Assembly: GCA_037693485.1 (NCBI GenBank)
Contig: CM075346.1
Location: forward strand, 17,203,501 to 17,267,500
Reading direction: 5' to 3'
From: Kitagawia praeruptora
Lineage: Eukaryota; Streptophyta; Magnoliopsida; Apiales; Apiaceae
Length of the DNA stretch: 64,000 nt
In this document: in pieces, positions 32,661 to 44,158 of the stretch
Position numbering within the stretch: position 1 is the first letter of the stretch
How the letters are laid out: each line of letters starts with the position of its first letter
Position numbers and translations under genes: made by a program
Notes under the pieces: model-generated
Databases searched by the model: none
Seen by the model: only the letters and a program-made list of their open reading frames with translations
What the model was told of the DNA's origin: nothing

Positions 32661-33642
32661 TACCCAATTTAGCATTTTCTTTTTTTCTATTTTCTCCCCT
32701 CTTTTGTTATTTCGGATTTTTCATATATTTATTTTATTATAAGCATATTAAGTTTTTAATTTGTAATCAAAAAATTAAATATCACATGTAAAATGTATTG
32801 TGTAAGTTGTTTTTTTAATAAATAAAACAATTCATTAATTATAACTAATAAGTTCTACAATATTCATAAAATTACTTATTGTGTAAGTTGTGTGTATTTT
32901 CCATCGATGTTAGTAAGGGGTCACACCAGAGAGAAGATCTTCTCAACGATTATAGTTTCGATGAAAAAAACTTAGATTTAATCTTTATCATGTGTTTGTT
33001 AAATTTCAATTATCTTTGTAGATATCGTATGACTTTTAATCATTGAACTATTTATCCTTTCAAAAAAAAAGCTTTTTTCATTTTATATTTAAGAATACTT
33101 GATATTTATGTTTTCACACTTTTTTTATTAGTTAATGTATTTTTTAATGTATAATATTTCCGATCCAAAACGTATAACCATTTTTTTCATTCATTTTAAT
33201 GTGTTTGGTAAAGGTATTATAAATAATATATTTTCGAAGTTTTTATTTTGTGTAAAATATTAAATTAATATTTTTATAAAAAATAAAAAAAAATTAATTT
33301 ATTATAAAAAATTATAAATTTGAAATAAAATGAAATATTTTTTTTAAAAAATAATATTAAAATATATGAAAAAGTTAAAATTTTAATTTTTTAGATGGAA
33401 GGAATCTAAATTTTTGAAAATTACACTGCATTTTATACATTTTAATAAAAAAAAGATTACGTTACTTAGTTTTATGAATTGGTCATTTGGTATTGTGTCT
33501 GTCACCTCAGTGGTAAAAGATGAAAAAGAGGATTAAAAAGTAGGAAAAAAAGAAGGTGAAAATGTGCACGAAATTGTAACGGGTCCCACTAAAGGGGGCG
33601 GACTGACTCTCGATAGACTCAGTGAGTCCATGTAGTTTATTA
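32661..33642. other. AT-rich intergenic stretch
   Basis: It probably includes the promoter of the BED/hAT gene at its left edge. Otherwise it is poly-A/T-rich DNA with no supported feature. Confidence 0.45.
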
Positions 33643-34170
33643 CTCCCTCCGTCTCAGTGTTTCTCATTTTGACTTTTTATACTATTCATTACTCCCTCCG
33701 TCCCGTTGAGTTCTTAACGTTTGCTTTTTGCACGAAAACCAAGATAATGAGTGTAATATTATTAAAATAAATGAAGTAGTGGGTGTAATAGTGATTTTAT
33801 TGTTAAAATAAGTTAAGTAGTGGGTGTAATAGTGTAAAGTATTGTTAAAATAAGTGAAGTAGTGGGTGTAATAGTGTTAAAACTTACTATTTTAGGAAAT
33901 GTTAAGAATCTATTGGAACGTCCCAAAATAGAAAGTGTTAAGAATCAAAAGGGACGGAGGGAGTACAAGTGATTGATTATTAATTTACGTATAATTTATA
34001 AGACAAAATATAATTACGAGTGATCTTGTTGAATTTGTATTTATGAGTACTTTAATATCGTGAAGTTTTTATATTTAATATTAATAAGAAATTGAAGATA
34101 TTAACTATTAAAGGTGTGCGTTTACAAACATGTTTTAAAAAATAGGAAACACATTATGAGACAGAAGGAA
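33643..34170. mobile_element. Older Stowaway-type MITE, split by a younger one
   Basis: The left end CTCCCTCCGTCTCAGTGTTTC and, inverted, the right end ATTCCTTCTGTCTCATAATG pair as diverged TIRs. TA dinucleotides flank both (33641-33642 and 34171-34172). A second Stowaway begins only about 50 bp inside it. Confidence 0.65.
33692..33963. mobile_element. Stowaway-type MITE nested in an older one, 272 bp
   Basis: The left end CTCCCTCCGTCCCGTTGAG and right end CAAAAGGGACGGAGGGAG are flanked by TA at 33690-33691 and 33964-33965. The interior has short repeats of the form GAAGTAGTGGGTGTAATAGT (three times). The TIRs are cleaner than those of the outer element, so it is younger. Confidence 0.85.
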
Positions 34171-34172
34171 TA

Positions 34173-35161
34173 CTAACTTGGCCACCAATTGATATGCTTA
34201 ATTCTTTAATCTTTATTTTGGTGAAGCCTGAAGGGAATATGTTTCATTTCTTTTTTGAGTATTACATGTGCAAGTTGTGCTAGGCATGATTCTAAAAAAA
34301 TCCGATTAATTTTTTGTAAGGTAATTAGTTGATTTGATTTTTGAAATTTGATTAATTTTGTAAATTTATTTAAAATAATATGTTTAATTGAAAATTAGAT
34401 TACTATATTAAATATTATTATAATATTCGATTAATATTCTGATTAATTCTTCCAATTAATTTCCGATTATACGATTAATCTTAAATCGATAGCTCAACCA
34501 ATTTATATCGATTACCAATTTTTAACCACGGTCTTAGGATCAAATGTTTGTTTTTCATCACTTAACCTCAATTGATTATTGCATACGCATGTTGATAACT
34601 TGTTTCTATTTTATTATTTACTATACTAGTTCTGTATTCGCGGAATGTAGTTTTAAAGATTTCAATCAATAATTTTAGTGTTATAACATTTTTTCAATTT
34701 TAATTATTAGATGTTTACATATTTTTAATCTTTTAAATAAGACATAGTTTTTAGTTACTATTTGAAAAAAACTACTATATTTTTTCATCGTTTTATTATT
34801 AAATGTATTTCATTGAATTTATAGATCTAATTTAAATTATATTTAATAAAATGTTTATAATTATTTTATTTTTTCTACTTTTTTTAGTCATTATTCCAAT
34901 TATATAATTTTACACCCGTGCGATATACGAAACATTATTTAGATAAATTTTGGTTACTATTTATACTATTTTTAAACGAATGTATTTTCCAAAATTTATT
35001 TAGTTGATCATTCTTATTTTTCTAATTTCTGTAATAGTAAAATTTTTTCACATAATTACTATTTCATTTTATAACATTTAAATTTATAAAAAGAATATTT
35101 TAATTATGAATGACATCATATATTTACCTTAATACTTTATTTGCTTTATTTATAATTTCAC

Positions 35162-35224
<63 letters not shown>

Positions 35225-36139
35225 TTTCATATCTTATATCCATTTAACACAAGTGTTTTGAAGTAAAATTTTACTATAATTCTATTTGTGTGATCATATT
35301 TTTAAATTTTTTTATTTTTTTAAAAATTTTATGAAAATAGGACTCGTATGACGATCACGCCAAGCCATGTCACAGGAACTGCTTTACTCAAATTATATAT
35401 AAAGATATAATATAATTACCTCTTTTTGGCTAAATGCCATGGGATGTTGCGTACTTAACATTTGATTTTTTTATACGTATTTTAAGATGTAAAAAAATAA
35501 TAATTATATTAGACAATTCTCATATCAAATAAAAATGAAAAATGTTAAAATTTTATTTGATATAAGTTTTAAGAATAAGAGTTATGCATAAAATATATGA
35601 AGGGGTAACATAATGGATATGAATCTTATACGAAGCCTTAATTGTAGATAATTCAGACGTCTAATATCCAGTACTATACAGGTTAATGTACCATGTTATT
35701 ACCCTCCTTAGAGTAGAAGGCTTCTCAGTTGTCTTAAATTTTCGGTTGGTTTCTTCGTATTGCCCTCCTTGGAGTAAGAGGCTTCTCTTCTCTTCCGAAG
35801 AGTTGTCTTAAATTTCTATTGGTTTCTTCGTAGCTATCCTCAGTGGCCGAATCAGAATTAAAAATTAGGGAGTTCGAATATTTAAGATGAACATTGGACG
35901 ATAAAAATAAAAGTGTACAAAATTCAAAAGTACACAATTATCTTTTAGTTAACTATCGCTTGATTGTTTTACTTGATGAAGTAATGGATAATAATTGAAC
36001 TCTATAATTTTGCATATGTTTTCCATTAAATTCTTTTTTTTCTTGGTAAAATCCTTTTTCATTTTTTTTCTTTGATAGTGTGTTGAGAAACAATTTCATA
36101 AACATTTATAATTTAATAAGGGGTAAAAAAAAGTTATAA
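34173..36139. other. Gene-poor AT-rich stretch with a microsatellite and a short duplication
   Basis: A (CA)n(TA)n microsatellite lies at about 35159-35219. A direct repeat of about 75 bp (CCCTCCTTNGAGTA ... GTTGTCTTAAATTT ... GGTTTCTTCGTA) occurs near 35701-35760 and 35762-35832. No gene is supported; the small minus-strand ORF at 35734 only reads through the repeat. Confidence 0.5.
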
Positions 36140-36206
36140 TGTTTTTTGAGAGGTCAATGGGATATTAAGCACTCCCTAGCCCTTCTTTGGGGATCTCATG
36201 CACCTC

Positions 36207-37119
36207 CTAACCCTCGGTTGGAACTTTGGATTTGGTCACTTTGGTAGGAGCCTGTTTGGTCACAGCTACAGACATTGTGACACTAGAAGGCAAAGAAATT
36301 TGGGGGTTAGAGATAAGAGTTTCAGGGTTGGAAACAGTTACCTGAACAATTGGTAGATATACCAATTGTACTTCTGCATTTAGGTTCATTCGAATCAGAT
36401 CACTTAAGACTCTTTTCTCCTGAACAAAACAATTGAACTTCCTATCCGGGCTAGCAATGGATAGCTCATTCTCAGATACATGCAGTGCTAAGAGCATAAA
36501 AAATCTAGCAAAATAAATATTCTTGCTCCTATTTTCCTTTTTACTTAATTTAGCTGCTATCTCATACATGACTAGTGTGCCAAAATTATAGAATTTATCA
36601 GTTAAAAGCATACACAACATAACTAGCATGGAATGGGTAACAGCATCAAAATTACTAATTTTGCCAGAAAAGTTTTAATGAAGGCATCACAAAAATAACT
36701 CCATTCTTTAACCAACATTTTCTAACAATTTTCCGTAAGTTCTCAGTATTAAGGGTATAATTTATGGAATTAAGAATTATAACAATTTCAGCATTACTGG
36801 GTACTTCCAGACAGTTATTCTCAGGCAATTTTAAACAAGCAGTTATCACATCAGAATTAACTACATAGTTTTTACCCTTTAAAAAAAAAGAAAGTGTACC
36901 GTCTGTGCCAATGTACTCAGCAGATGCCCACACCTCTTCAATTACTTCGTGGATTAGAGGAGTGATGGCAGTCATAGCATATGACAGTTTGCATTTCTTC
37001 ACGAAATTCATCATGGTGTGATAAGCTTCTGGAGCGTTCACTGTATCAACAAAGGCCGCGAAATTGTTCTTCTCATAGGTAAACCCAGTGGAAGACATCA
37101 TCTTAACAATAGGTGCCAT
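36207..37119 (-). pseudogene. Extra downstream ORF (ORF3) of Copia copy 2
   Basis: It begins MAPIVKMMSSTGFTYEKNN and aligns with ORF3 of copy 1 (YEKNN, MSYAM, TENL). A frame change near 36640-36660 separates two open halves (37119-36655 and 36629-36207). The second half contains YNFGTLVMYEIAAKLSKKEN, matching YYFGEIIICEIAAKLGKLES in copy 1. The C-terminus is a low-complexity Ser/Thr/Pro stretch ending VPTEG. Conservation of this protein between two diverged copies suggests it mattered to the element. Function unknown. Confidence 0.7.
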
Positions 37120-37358
37120 TAAAGTGTTTGAACTTTTGTTGCAGAGAGTTTTAGTGAAGAAGATGCAGTTAACTTATGAAATTTTTTGAAAATGAATAAA
37201 AGTGAGATGTGAGAGCACAAGACAGCCTTTTATATTTTTCAAGAATTAAAAATGAAGTAATTAAAAATTATTACTCCATTGGTCAAAAGTAACTGTCAGG
37301 TAATAAATGAAAAGAAAGGAAGTACAGCCGTGACTAAATATACACGTTTACCAACGGC

Positions 37359-37411
<53 letters not shown>

Positions 37412-37657
37412 ACGGATATAGAATGGACGGTTGAGAAAACAGTTTATCCATCGATGACGTGAACAACCTGTTATCCGTTGACATACGAAAATCTAGTAAT
37501 GTGTTTATACTACCAACGGATAAAAGAATATCCGTTGATAAGCAAATTTTGCCTTAGACAAAATTTATGCAGAAAATTTTTCTAAGAGTTTTTAATTCTC
37601 AAGTAAATCAAAACACATTTCTAGCTGCAATACAGTATGATTAGATATCACTAGGAA
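37120..37657 (-). other. Spacer between ORF3 and pol, Copia copy 2
   Basis: It contains an (AT)n tract at about 37365-37409 and several CAACGGAT/ATCCGTTGA words between 37410 and 37535. No coding is seen. Confidence 0.6.
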
Positions 37658-40600
37658 TTACGAAAAATTAAGCATACCTAGTTCACCTACCAACCTTGTG
37701 AATGAAGATTCATCAAGAGGCTTGGTGAAGATATCTGCAAGCTGCATTTCACTTGGCACAAAGTGCATTTCTACTGTACCATTCATCATATGCTCTCTAA
37801 TGAAGTGGTATTTGATGTAAATATGCTTGGTTCTCGAATGTTGCACTGGATTCTCTGTGATGGCAATAGCACTAGTGTTGTCACAGAAAATTAGAATCTT
37901 CTCAACTTTTAGACCATAGTCAATAAGTTGATTTTTCATCCAAAGAATCTGTGCACAACAACTTCCAGCAGCAATGTACTCAGCTTCAGCTGTAGAAGTG
38001 GAGACTGAGTTCTGTTTCTTATTGAACCATGACACAAGTCTGTTCCCTAGAAATTGACAGGAGCCTGTGGTACTTTTCCTATCAATTCTGCAACCTGCAT
38101 AGTCTGCATCTGAATAGCCAATTAGATCAAAGCCAGAATCTCTTGGGTACCAAATGCCAAGGTTTGGTGTTCCCTTGAGATACCTGAAAATTCTCTTAAT
38201 AACAATCAAGTGAGACTCTCTAGGGTCAGCTTGAAATCTAGCACAAAGACAAGTGGAAAACATTATATCAGGTCTACTAGCTGTTAGATATAGAAGTGAG
38301 CCTACCATGCCTCTATACCTTGAGATGTCCACAGACTTTTCCTTAGTATTCAACTCAAGCTTAGTTGCAGTGGTCATAGGTGTTTTTGCAGAGGCACAAT
38401 CCATTAAGTCAGATTTCTTTAAAAGATCATAAATATATTTTATTTGACTTATGAAAATTCCCTCATTAACTTGCTTCAATTGTAAACCAAGAAAGTAAGT
38501 TAATTCACCCATCATGCTCATTTCATACCTACTTTGCATAAGTTTTGCAAACCTTTTGCAAAGCTTCTCATCTGTAGACCCAAAAATAATATCATCTACA
38601 TAGATTTGAACAAGTATTGAAGAACCATTGACATTTCTATGAAATAAGGTTTTATCTACTGTACCTCTAGTGAAGTGATTCTCCAAAAGAAATTGAGATA
38701 AAGTGTCATACCAGGCTCTTGGTGCTTGCTTCAAACCATAAAGTGCTTTCAGGAGAAGATATACATATTCTGGAAAATCTGGATCTTCAAAGCCAGGAGG
38801 TTGATGAACATATACCTCTTCTTCCAGTTCCCCATTTAGAAAGGCACTTTTGACATCCATCTGATAGACTTTGAAATTGGCATGTGCTGCATAGGCTAGG
38901 AAAATTCTAATTGCCTCAAGTCTTGCCACTGGAGCAAAAGTTTCATCAAAATCTATCTCTTCTTCTTGAGAATAGCCATTTGCCACTAATCTAGATTTAT
39001 TTCTCACAATTATGCCATTTTCATCAGTCTTATTCTTGAGAACCCATTTGGTACCTATGACACTTCTATCATCAGGTTTGGGCACAAGCTTCCATACTTT
39101 ATTTCTCTCAAATTGGTTTAGCTCTTCTTGCATTGCTAATACCCAATCTTGATCTAAAAGGGCATCTTCCACTTTCTTAGGTTCCTCTTGAGACAGGAAA
39201 CTACTGTATATGCATTCTTCTTGTGTGGCCCTCCTAGTTTGAACTCTTGAGTTTGAGTCACCAATGATTAACTCAAAAGGATGATCTCTGGTCCATTTTC
39301 TTGAAGGTGGAAGGTTTGATCTAGATGAGGTTGCTTCATCTAAATGAGCATGATCTTGTTGATTGGTCATTGAGTGTTGACTTTGAGAAACTCCCCCTGA
39401 GTTTGTTGTCCTTGCGGAATTATGAAGTTGACTGTCAACGGATGCATCATTTTGTCTATCAACGGATGCTCTATTTTGCCTGTCGACGGATGCATGAGAA
39501 TGCCTGTCAACGGATGCATCTGATGCTCCAATATGACTGTCAACGGATGCTTCATTTCCAGTGTTAGCATCACTTCTAGTTGGACCAACAACTCTAGATG
39601 AATTTTCATGGTCATGATCTTCATTTTCCTCATCATCATCAATGTACATTCTTCCTTCTACCTCATTTTAAAATCTCAACTTTTCATGGAAGCCTTCATC
39701 ATTTAGACCTAGAATCTTTTGAGCATCAAACACAACATGTACAGATTCCATAACAATGTTGGTTCTTAGATTGTAGATTCTATAGCCTTTCCCTGCTGCA
39801 TACCCAACAAAGATAGCTTCATTTGCCTTTGCTTCAAATTTGCCCAAGTTATCTCCATGATTCCTTAGCACAAAACACTTACATCCAAAGACATGAAGAA
39901 AAGCTAAAGTTGGTTTCTTGTTGGTGAATAACTGATAAGGAGTCATTCCTCTAGCTTGATTGACCAAGGAAATATTCTAAGTGAAACAGGCAGTGTTGAC
40001 AGCTTCAGCCCAGAAATATGTTGGCAATCTTGATTCACTTAGCATTGTTCTAGCTGCTTCAATGAGAGTTCTGTTTTTCCTTTCAACAACCCCATTTTGT
40101 TGAGGTGTACTAGCAGTAGAAAACTCATGGACAATTCCATTCTCTTCACAGAAAATCTTCATTGTGGAATTTTTGAATTCAGTACCATTGTCACTCCTGA
40201 TTCTTTGTACTTTGACTTCAGAACCATTGTTTACTAGTCTAAGATGATTGATGATGATTTCACTTGCACAATCTTTGGAGTGCAGAAAGAAGGTCCATGT
40301 AAACTTAGAAAAATCATCTACAATCACCAGACAGTATTTCTTCTTTGAAATGGACATGACATTTACTGGACCAAATAAGTCCATATGCAGCAATTGAAGT
40401 GGATTAACAATGGATGACTCTGTCTTGCTCTTGAAGGATGATTTCTTTTGTTTCCCTAATTGGCAGGCATCACACAATCCATCCTTGATGAACTCCAATT
40501 GAGGGATTCCTCTAGCCAGATCCTTTCTTACCAAATCATTCATAACATTAAAAGTCAAATGTGACAGCTTTTTATGCCATAGCCAACTCTCATCCTTGCT

Positions 40601-41000
40601 TGCTTTTCTGAAGAGACAAGTGATGGATTCTGAGAATACTGAATTGAAGTCAGCTATGCAAACATTTCCTTTTCTAAAGCCTGTCAATACCACATTGTTG
40701 TCTTCCTTGGCAGAAACAACACAGGCTTCTTTTTTGAACTTTACTTCATAGTCTTTGTCACAAATCTGACTGACACTCAGCAAATTGTGCTTCAAACCTT
40801 CAACTAAAGCCACTTCTTCAATGATGACATTGTCCTTTGAAATCAAGCCATATCCCTTAGTATATCCTTTGCTGTCATCTCCAAAGGTAATTCTAGGGCC
40901 AGCTGCCTCCTTGAACTCTGTGAGCAGGGTTGAATCTCCTGTCATGTGCCTAGAGCATCCACTGTCTAGGTACCATAGATTCTTTCTATTTCCCTGCACA
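37658..41000 (-). pseudogene. pol of Copia copy 2 (nearly intact)
   Basis: In minus-strand order: protease WYLDSGCSRHMTGD, integrase zinc region (WHKKLSHLTF ... CDACQLGKQ), integrase core (VIVDDFSKFTW, RSDNGTEF, VVERKNRT), RT (APVARLEAIRIFLAYAA, QIYVDDIIFGST) and RNase H (STAEAEYIAAGS, KYHFIREHMM), ending MLNFS. Stops interrupt it only near 39,974 (after NTACFT) and 39,667 (after EKLRF). In YVDDIIFGS the catalytic DD pair is present. A tandem ASVD-type repeat lies in the IN-RT linker. Only small repairs separate it from an open frame, so the insertion is comparatively recent. Confidence 0.9.
39425..39552 (-). repeat. Array of five (A)TC(A/G)ACGGATGC words in the IN-RT linker of Copia copy 2
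   Basis: TCAACGGATGC or a one-base variant (GTCGACGGATGC) occurs five times in about 128 bp, near 39437, 39461, 39482, 39509 and 39541. It is translated on the minus strand as repeated ASVD(R/S)(Q/H) units. Copy 1 has a single clear counterpart near 15478 (SVDRN), so the array expanded or shrank between copies. Confidence 0.8.
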
Positions 41001-41016
41001 CATTCCAAAATACAAA

Positions 41017-44000
41017 TCAAGTTGATTTTGGTACCCAAGTTTCCTTGGGTCCTTTCTTGTTAGCCTGTGGTTTTGCACTCTTAGCAATCTGCATTTTAGG
41101 TGTAGATGCTTGAGTGATAGGTTTTGACAGATGCTCATTTGCATAAATATTTGATGCATGCATTTGTGAGAAATTGGCATACATATTATTCATGCTAGGA
41201 ATGCTCCATGACATTTGTGGCATATTCACAGATTGAAAATAAGGATTAGACACATATGGCATGTTCGCATATGGATTTGAAAAACTAGCATTTTAATACA
41301 AACCAGGCATTGCAGGCATACTTGGCATAGATTGAGGTACATGAACAGGAGTCCTTTTAACAGACTTGCAATTAGAAGATAGGTGATTGACACTATTACA
41401 ATTACCACAAGTTTTCCTTGGGGCAAACTTGTCAGGAGAATAATCGTTTTTCTTGTTGATGTCTATCTTACCATTTCTGTTCTTTTTCTTTTTACCCTCA
41501 GTCTCTACCTTTTCATTAACTGATTTACCAACAGCCTTTTTGTTATGTAAATCACCTGCCTTAGCCTTCTCACTAGATTTGACTTGGCTACTTTCACCAG
41601 AAACAAAGTTCTTGGCTACTGGACCATACTGATTATTCAGTTTCCTGAGTTCCTTCTTACTAACAGACTTTTTGTTAGTCGACGGATACCTCTCATCCGT
41701 TGATGGTTCATCTATCAACGGATGATCACTATCCGTTGATTCACAAATAGTCTCTAGATCCTCAAGGCAAGGTTCTAGCTCTTTTTTCTTTTGAGTCCAG
41801 GTATTCTTCACAAATGATTCTATTCCCTGGACTTCTATTATGTTTTGTGAAATATTCGTACAGCTTTGAAATTTAGCAATTATCCCTTGTTCTTTTTCAA
41901 GCTGGTCTCTTAAAATCAGTTCTCTTTTTAACACAGCTTCAAGTTCACTTTTAGCATCATTGCAATCAACTCTCATTTTCTCAAATTCTAGAAATTGAAT
42001 TTTTAGAGCAGCATTCCTATCACTTAAAAACAGATTAGTCTCTTTAATCCTATTGTTCTCTTTAGTGAGTGATTTAAGAGTTACACTCAAGTGATATAGT
42101 TCAGTAGACATTTCATCTATAACAATATTGCATTCCTCTTTGGTGAGCTCAGAGATAGGGCTGGAAAACGGATAATACGGATACAGATACAGCCATATCC
42201 GAATCCGGATCCGTTTTTTACAACCGTATCCGTATCCGTTTTCGAATCCGGGAATATCCGACAAAACTTTACCCGAATCCGAATCCGGCAGATATTATCC
42301 GGATTCGGATAATATCCGGATCCGAATCCGTTTTGCAAAAAAATAAAAAAAAAATCTGAAATTTGCATTATTATAAAAAACAGGCATTTTTTGCAAAAAC
42401 AAAAAAAAACACATATTAAAGAGATACTTGGTTCTAATTTACAAATTACAAAAACCATATCCAAATTTGCATATGCAAATAGTATACAAAACTATATATT
42501 ATATGCCATATACAAATAATTAAAGATCATACTACTTTAGACTATACAAATAGTGAATTAGGTAGAATTATGGTAGATAGACTATACTACTTTAGAGTAA
42601 ATGATAAAAATTAAAAATGTATTAAAAATATATTATATATAATTACTTTCGGATACGGATATTTTCGGATACGGATGTACCCGTATCCATATCCGTATCC
42701 TAAACTCTCGGATTCAGATACGGATAATATCCGGTTGACTCCGGATACGGATAATATCCGCTTTTTCCCAGATACGAATACAGATATTTCGGACGGATAT
42801 CGGATTTTTCGGATTTTTTTTCCAGCTCTACTCAGAGAGATTAGTAGAAAATACTTGATTGCTAGCTGAACTTGCTTCCTGCTCAGAATCAGCCATCAAT
42901 GCAAGGTTGACAAACTCAGCATCATCATCAGAATGATTTCCATCAGCAGCCCAGTCATACTCTTGGGTCATGAATGCCTTTCCTTTCTGCCTGAGAAGAT
43001 CAAAATATTTCTTCTTGTAGTCAACATTTTCAGTTGGCTTGCCCTTGTTCTCAGATCTAGGCTTCCTGCACTCACTTATCATGTGACCAGCAATTCCACA
43101 AATGTAGCATTTAATTTTGGATTTATCCACATAGTTGCTTGTGGAAAAATCCTTGTTAAATGGCTTAGCCACCCCAGAGTTTCTTCTGAATTTTAGCCTA
43201 GAGAATCTCCTAGATAGAAAGGCTAAATGCTCATCTATCTCATCCAATTCATCCTGCTGAAGGACACTCATTTCTTCATACACTTTTTCCTTGCTTTTGC
43301 TTGATTCTGGTTTACCTTCACAAACCTCCCTGTTTGGTGTAGATTTAGCAGCTTCAGTCCTCTCCTCCTCCTTCTACTCCAAGTTGACAACAAGTGCAAC
43401 TGACCCACTTTTCTTTTGGGCCTTCTCAATCTCTTCATTCTGCTCCATTTCTAGTTCATATGTCTTTAAAGTTCCATAGAGCCTTTCAAGAGTAAATGTC
43501 TTGTACTCTTGAGTGTTTCTTAAAAAAACATTCATTGCCTTCCACTCTTTGGGCAGTGATCTCAGAAATTTGAGATTAGAATCTTTCACTTGGTAGATTC
43601 TTCCATACAGTTTCAAGCCATTCAGCAGCTTTTGAAATCTACTAAATGTGTCATTCAATGTCTCTCCATTCTTGAAATAGAAGTGCTCATACTGTTGGAT
43701 TAGTAGTTGCATCTTGTTCTCCCTTACCTGTTCCGTACCTTCACAAAGGGTTTGAACAATGTCCCATACTTCCTTGGAGGTAGTACAGTTGATAACATTG
43801 TCAACCATGTCTGTTTCTAAGCCATTAAACAGAATATTCATGGTCTTTTTATCTTTGTGGACTTCTGCGATGTCTTCAGTACTCCACTCAGAAACAGGTT
43901 TGGGAATGTAAGTGTCTGGTGCATCTGCAGCAAGGCCAACTCTTGAAGCAGTCTTCATTGGAACATGAGGAACCTTCTCAATGCAATCTACAAAACCTTC

Positions 44001-44099
44001 ATCAATAGACATGAGATGTAGACGCATTTTTACTTTCCAGTGAAAGTAATTTTCTCTATCAAGAACTGGTATCTTTACTCCATAATCCTTCTTAGACAT
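41017..44099 (-). pseudogene. gag of Copia copy 2, interrupted by a MITE
   Basis: It starts MSKKDYGVKIPVLDRENYFH at 44099. An intact capsid region (VWDIVQTLCEGTEQVREN) is followed by a stop near 43374, a first zinc knuckle CYICGIAGHMISECRK, and an acidic region. Then comes the hAT MITE (42156-42830), which splits FSTNLSE from LTKEE; after it the coiled coil STELYHLSVTLKSLTKEN and a second CCHC knuckle CGNCNSVNHLSSNC. It ends KETWVPKST, stop at 41017. A further stop lies near 41293. The second half contains PLIDEPSTDE, encoded by two opposed ATCAACGGAT words at about 41700-41735. Confidence 0.87.
42156..42830. mobile_element. hAT-type MITE inserted in Copia gag, 675 bp
   Basis: The ends TAGGGCTGGAAAA and, inverted, TAGAGCTGGAAAA are flanked by the exact 8-bp duplication CTCAGAGA (42148-42155 and 42831-42838). 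Both subterminal regions are packed with ATCCG/CGGAT words (TATCCGTATCCG and similar), the interior is AT-rich, and no transposase is present. An 8-bp TSD with repetitive subterminal motifs is the hAT signature. Excising it in thought restores gag continuity. Confidence 0.93.
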
Positions 44100-44144
44100 G
44101 TTGGAAGTGTGTTGATCTTTAAACTTCAAATATGTTAGAAGCTT

Positions 44145-44156
44145 GCTCTGATACCA
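44145..44156 (-). other. Primer binding site, initiator-Met tRNA type, Copia copy 2
   Basis: TGGTATCAGAGC on the minus strand lies two bases after the LTR end, the standard plant Copia PBS. Confidence 0.9.
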
Positions 44157-44158
44157 AT

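Noticed and set aside
39367..39642. Alternative-frame ORF with HPLTV/HPSTG repeats
   Set aside because: A shadow of the pol linker array in another frame; the pol frame aligns with copy 1.
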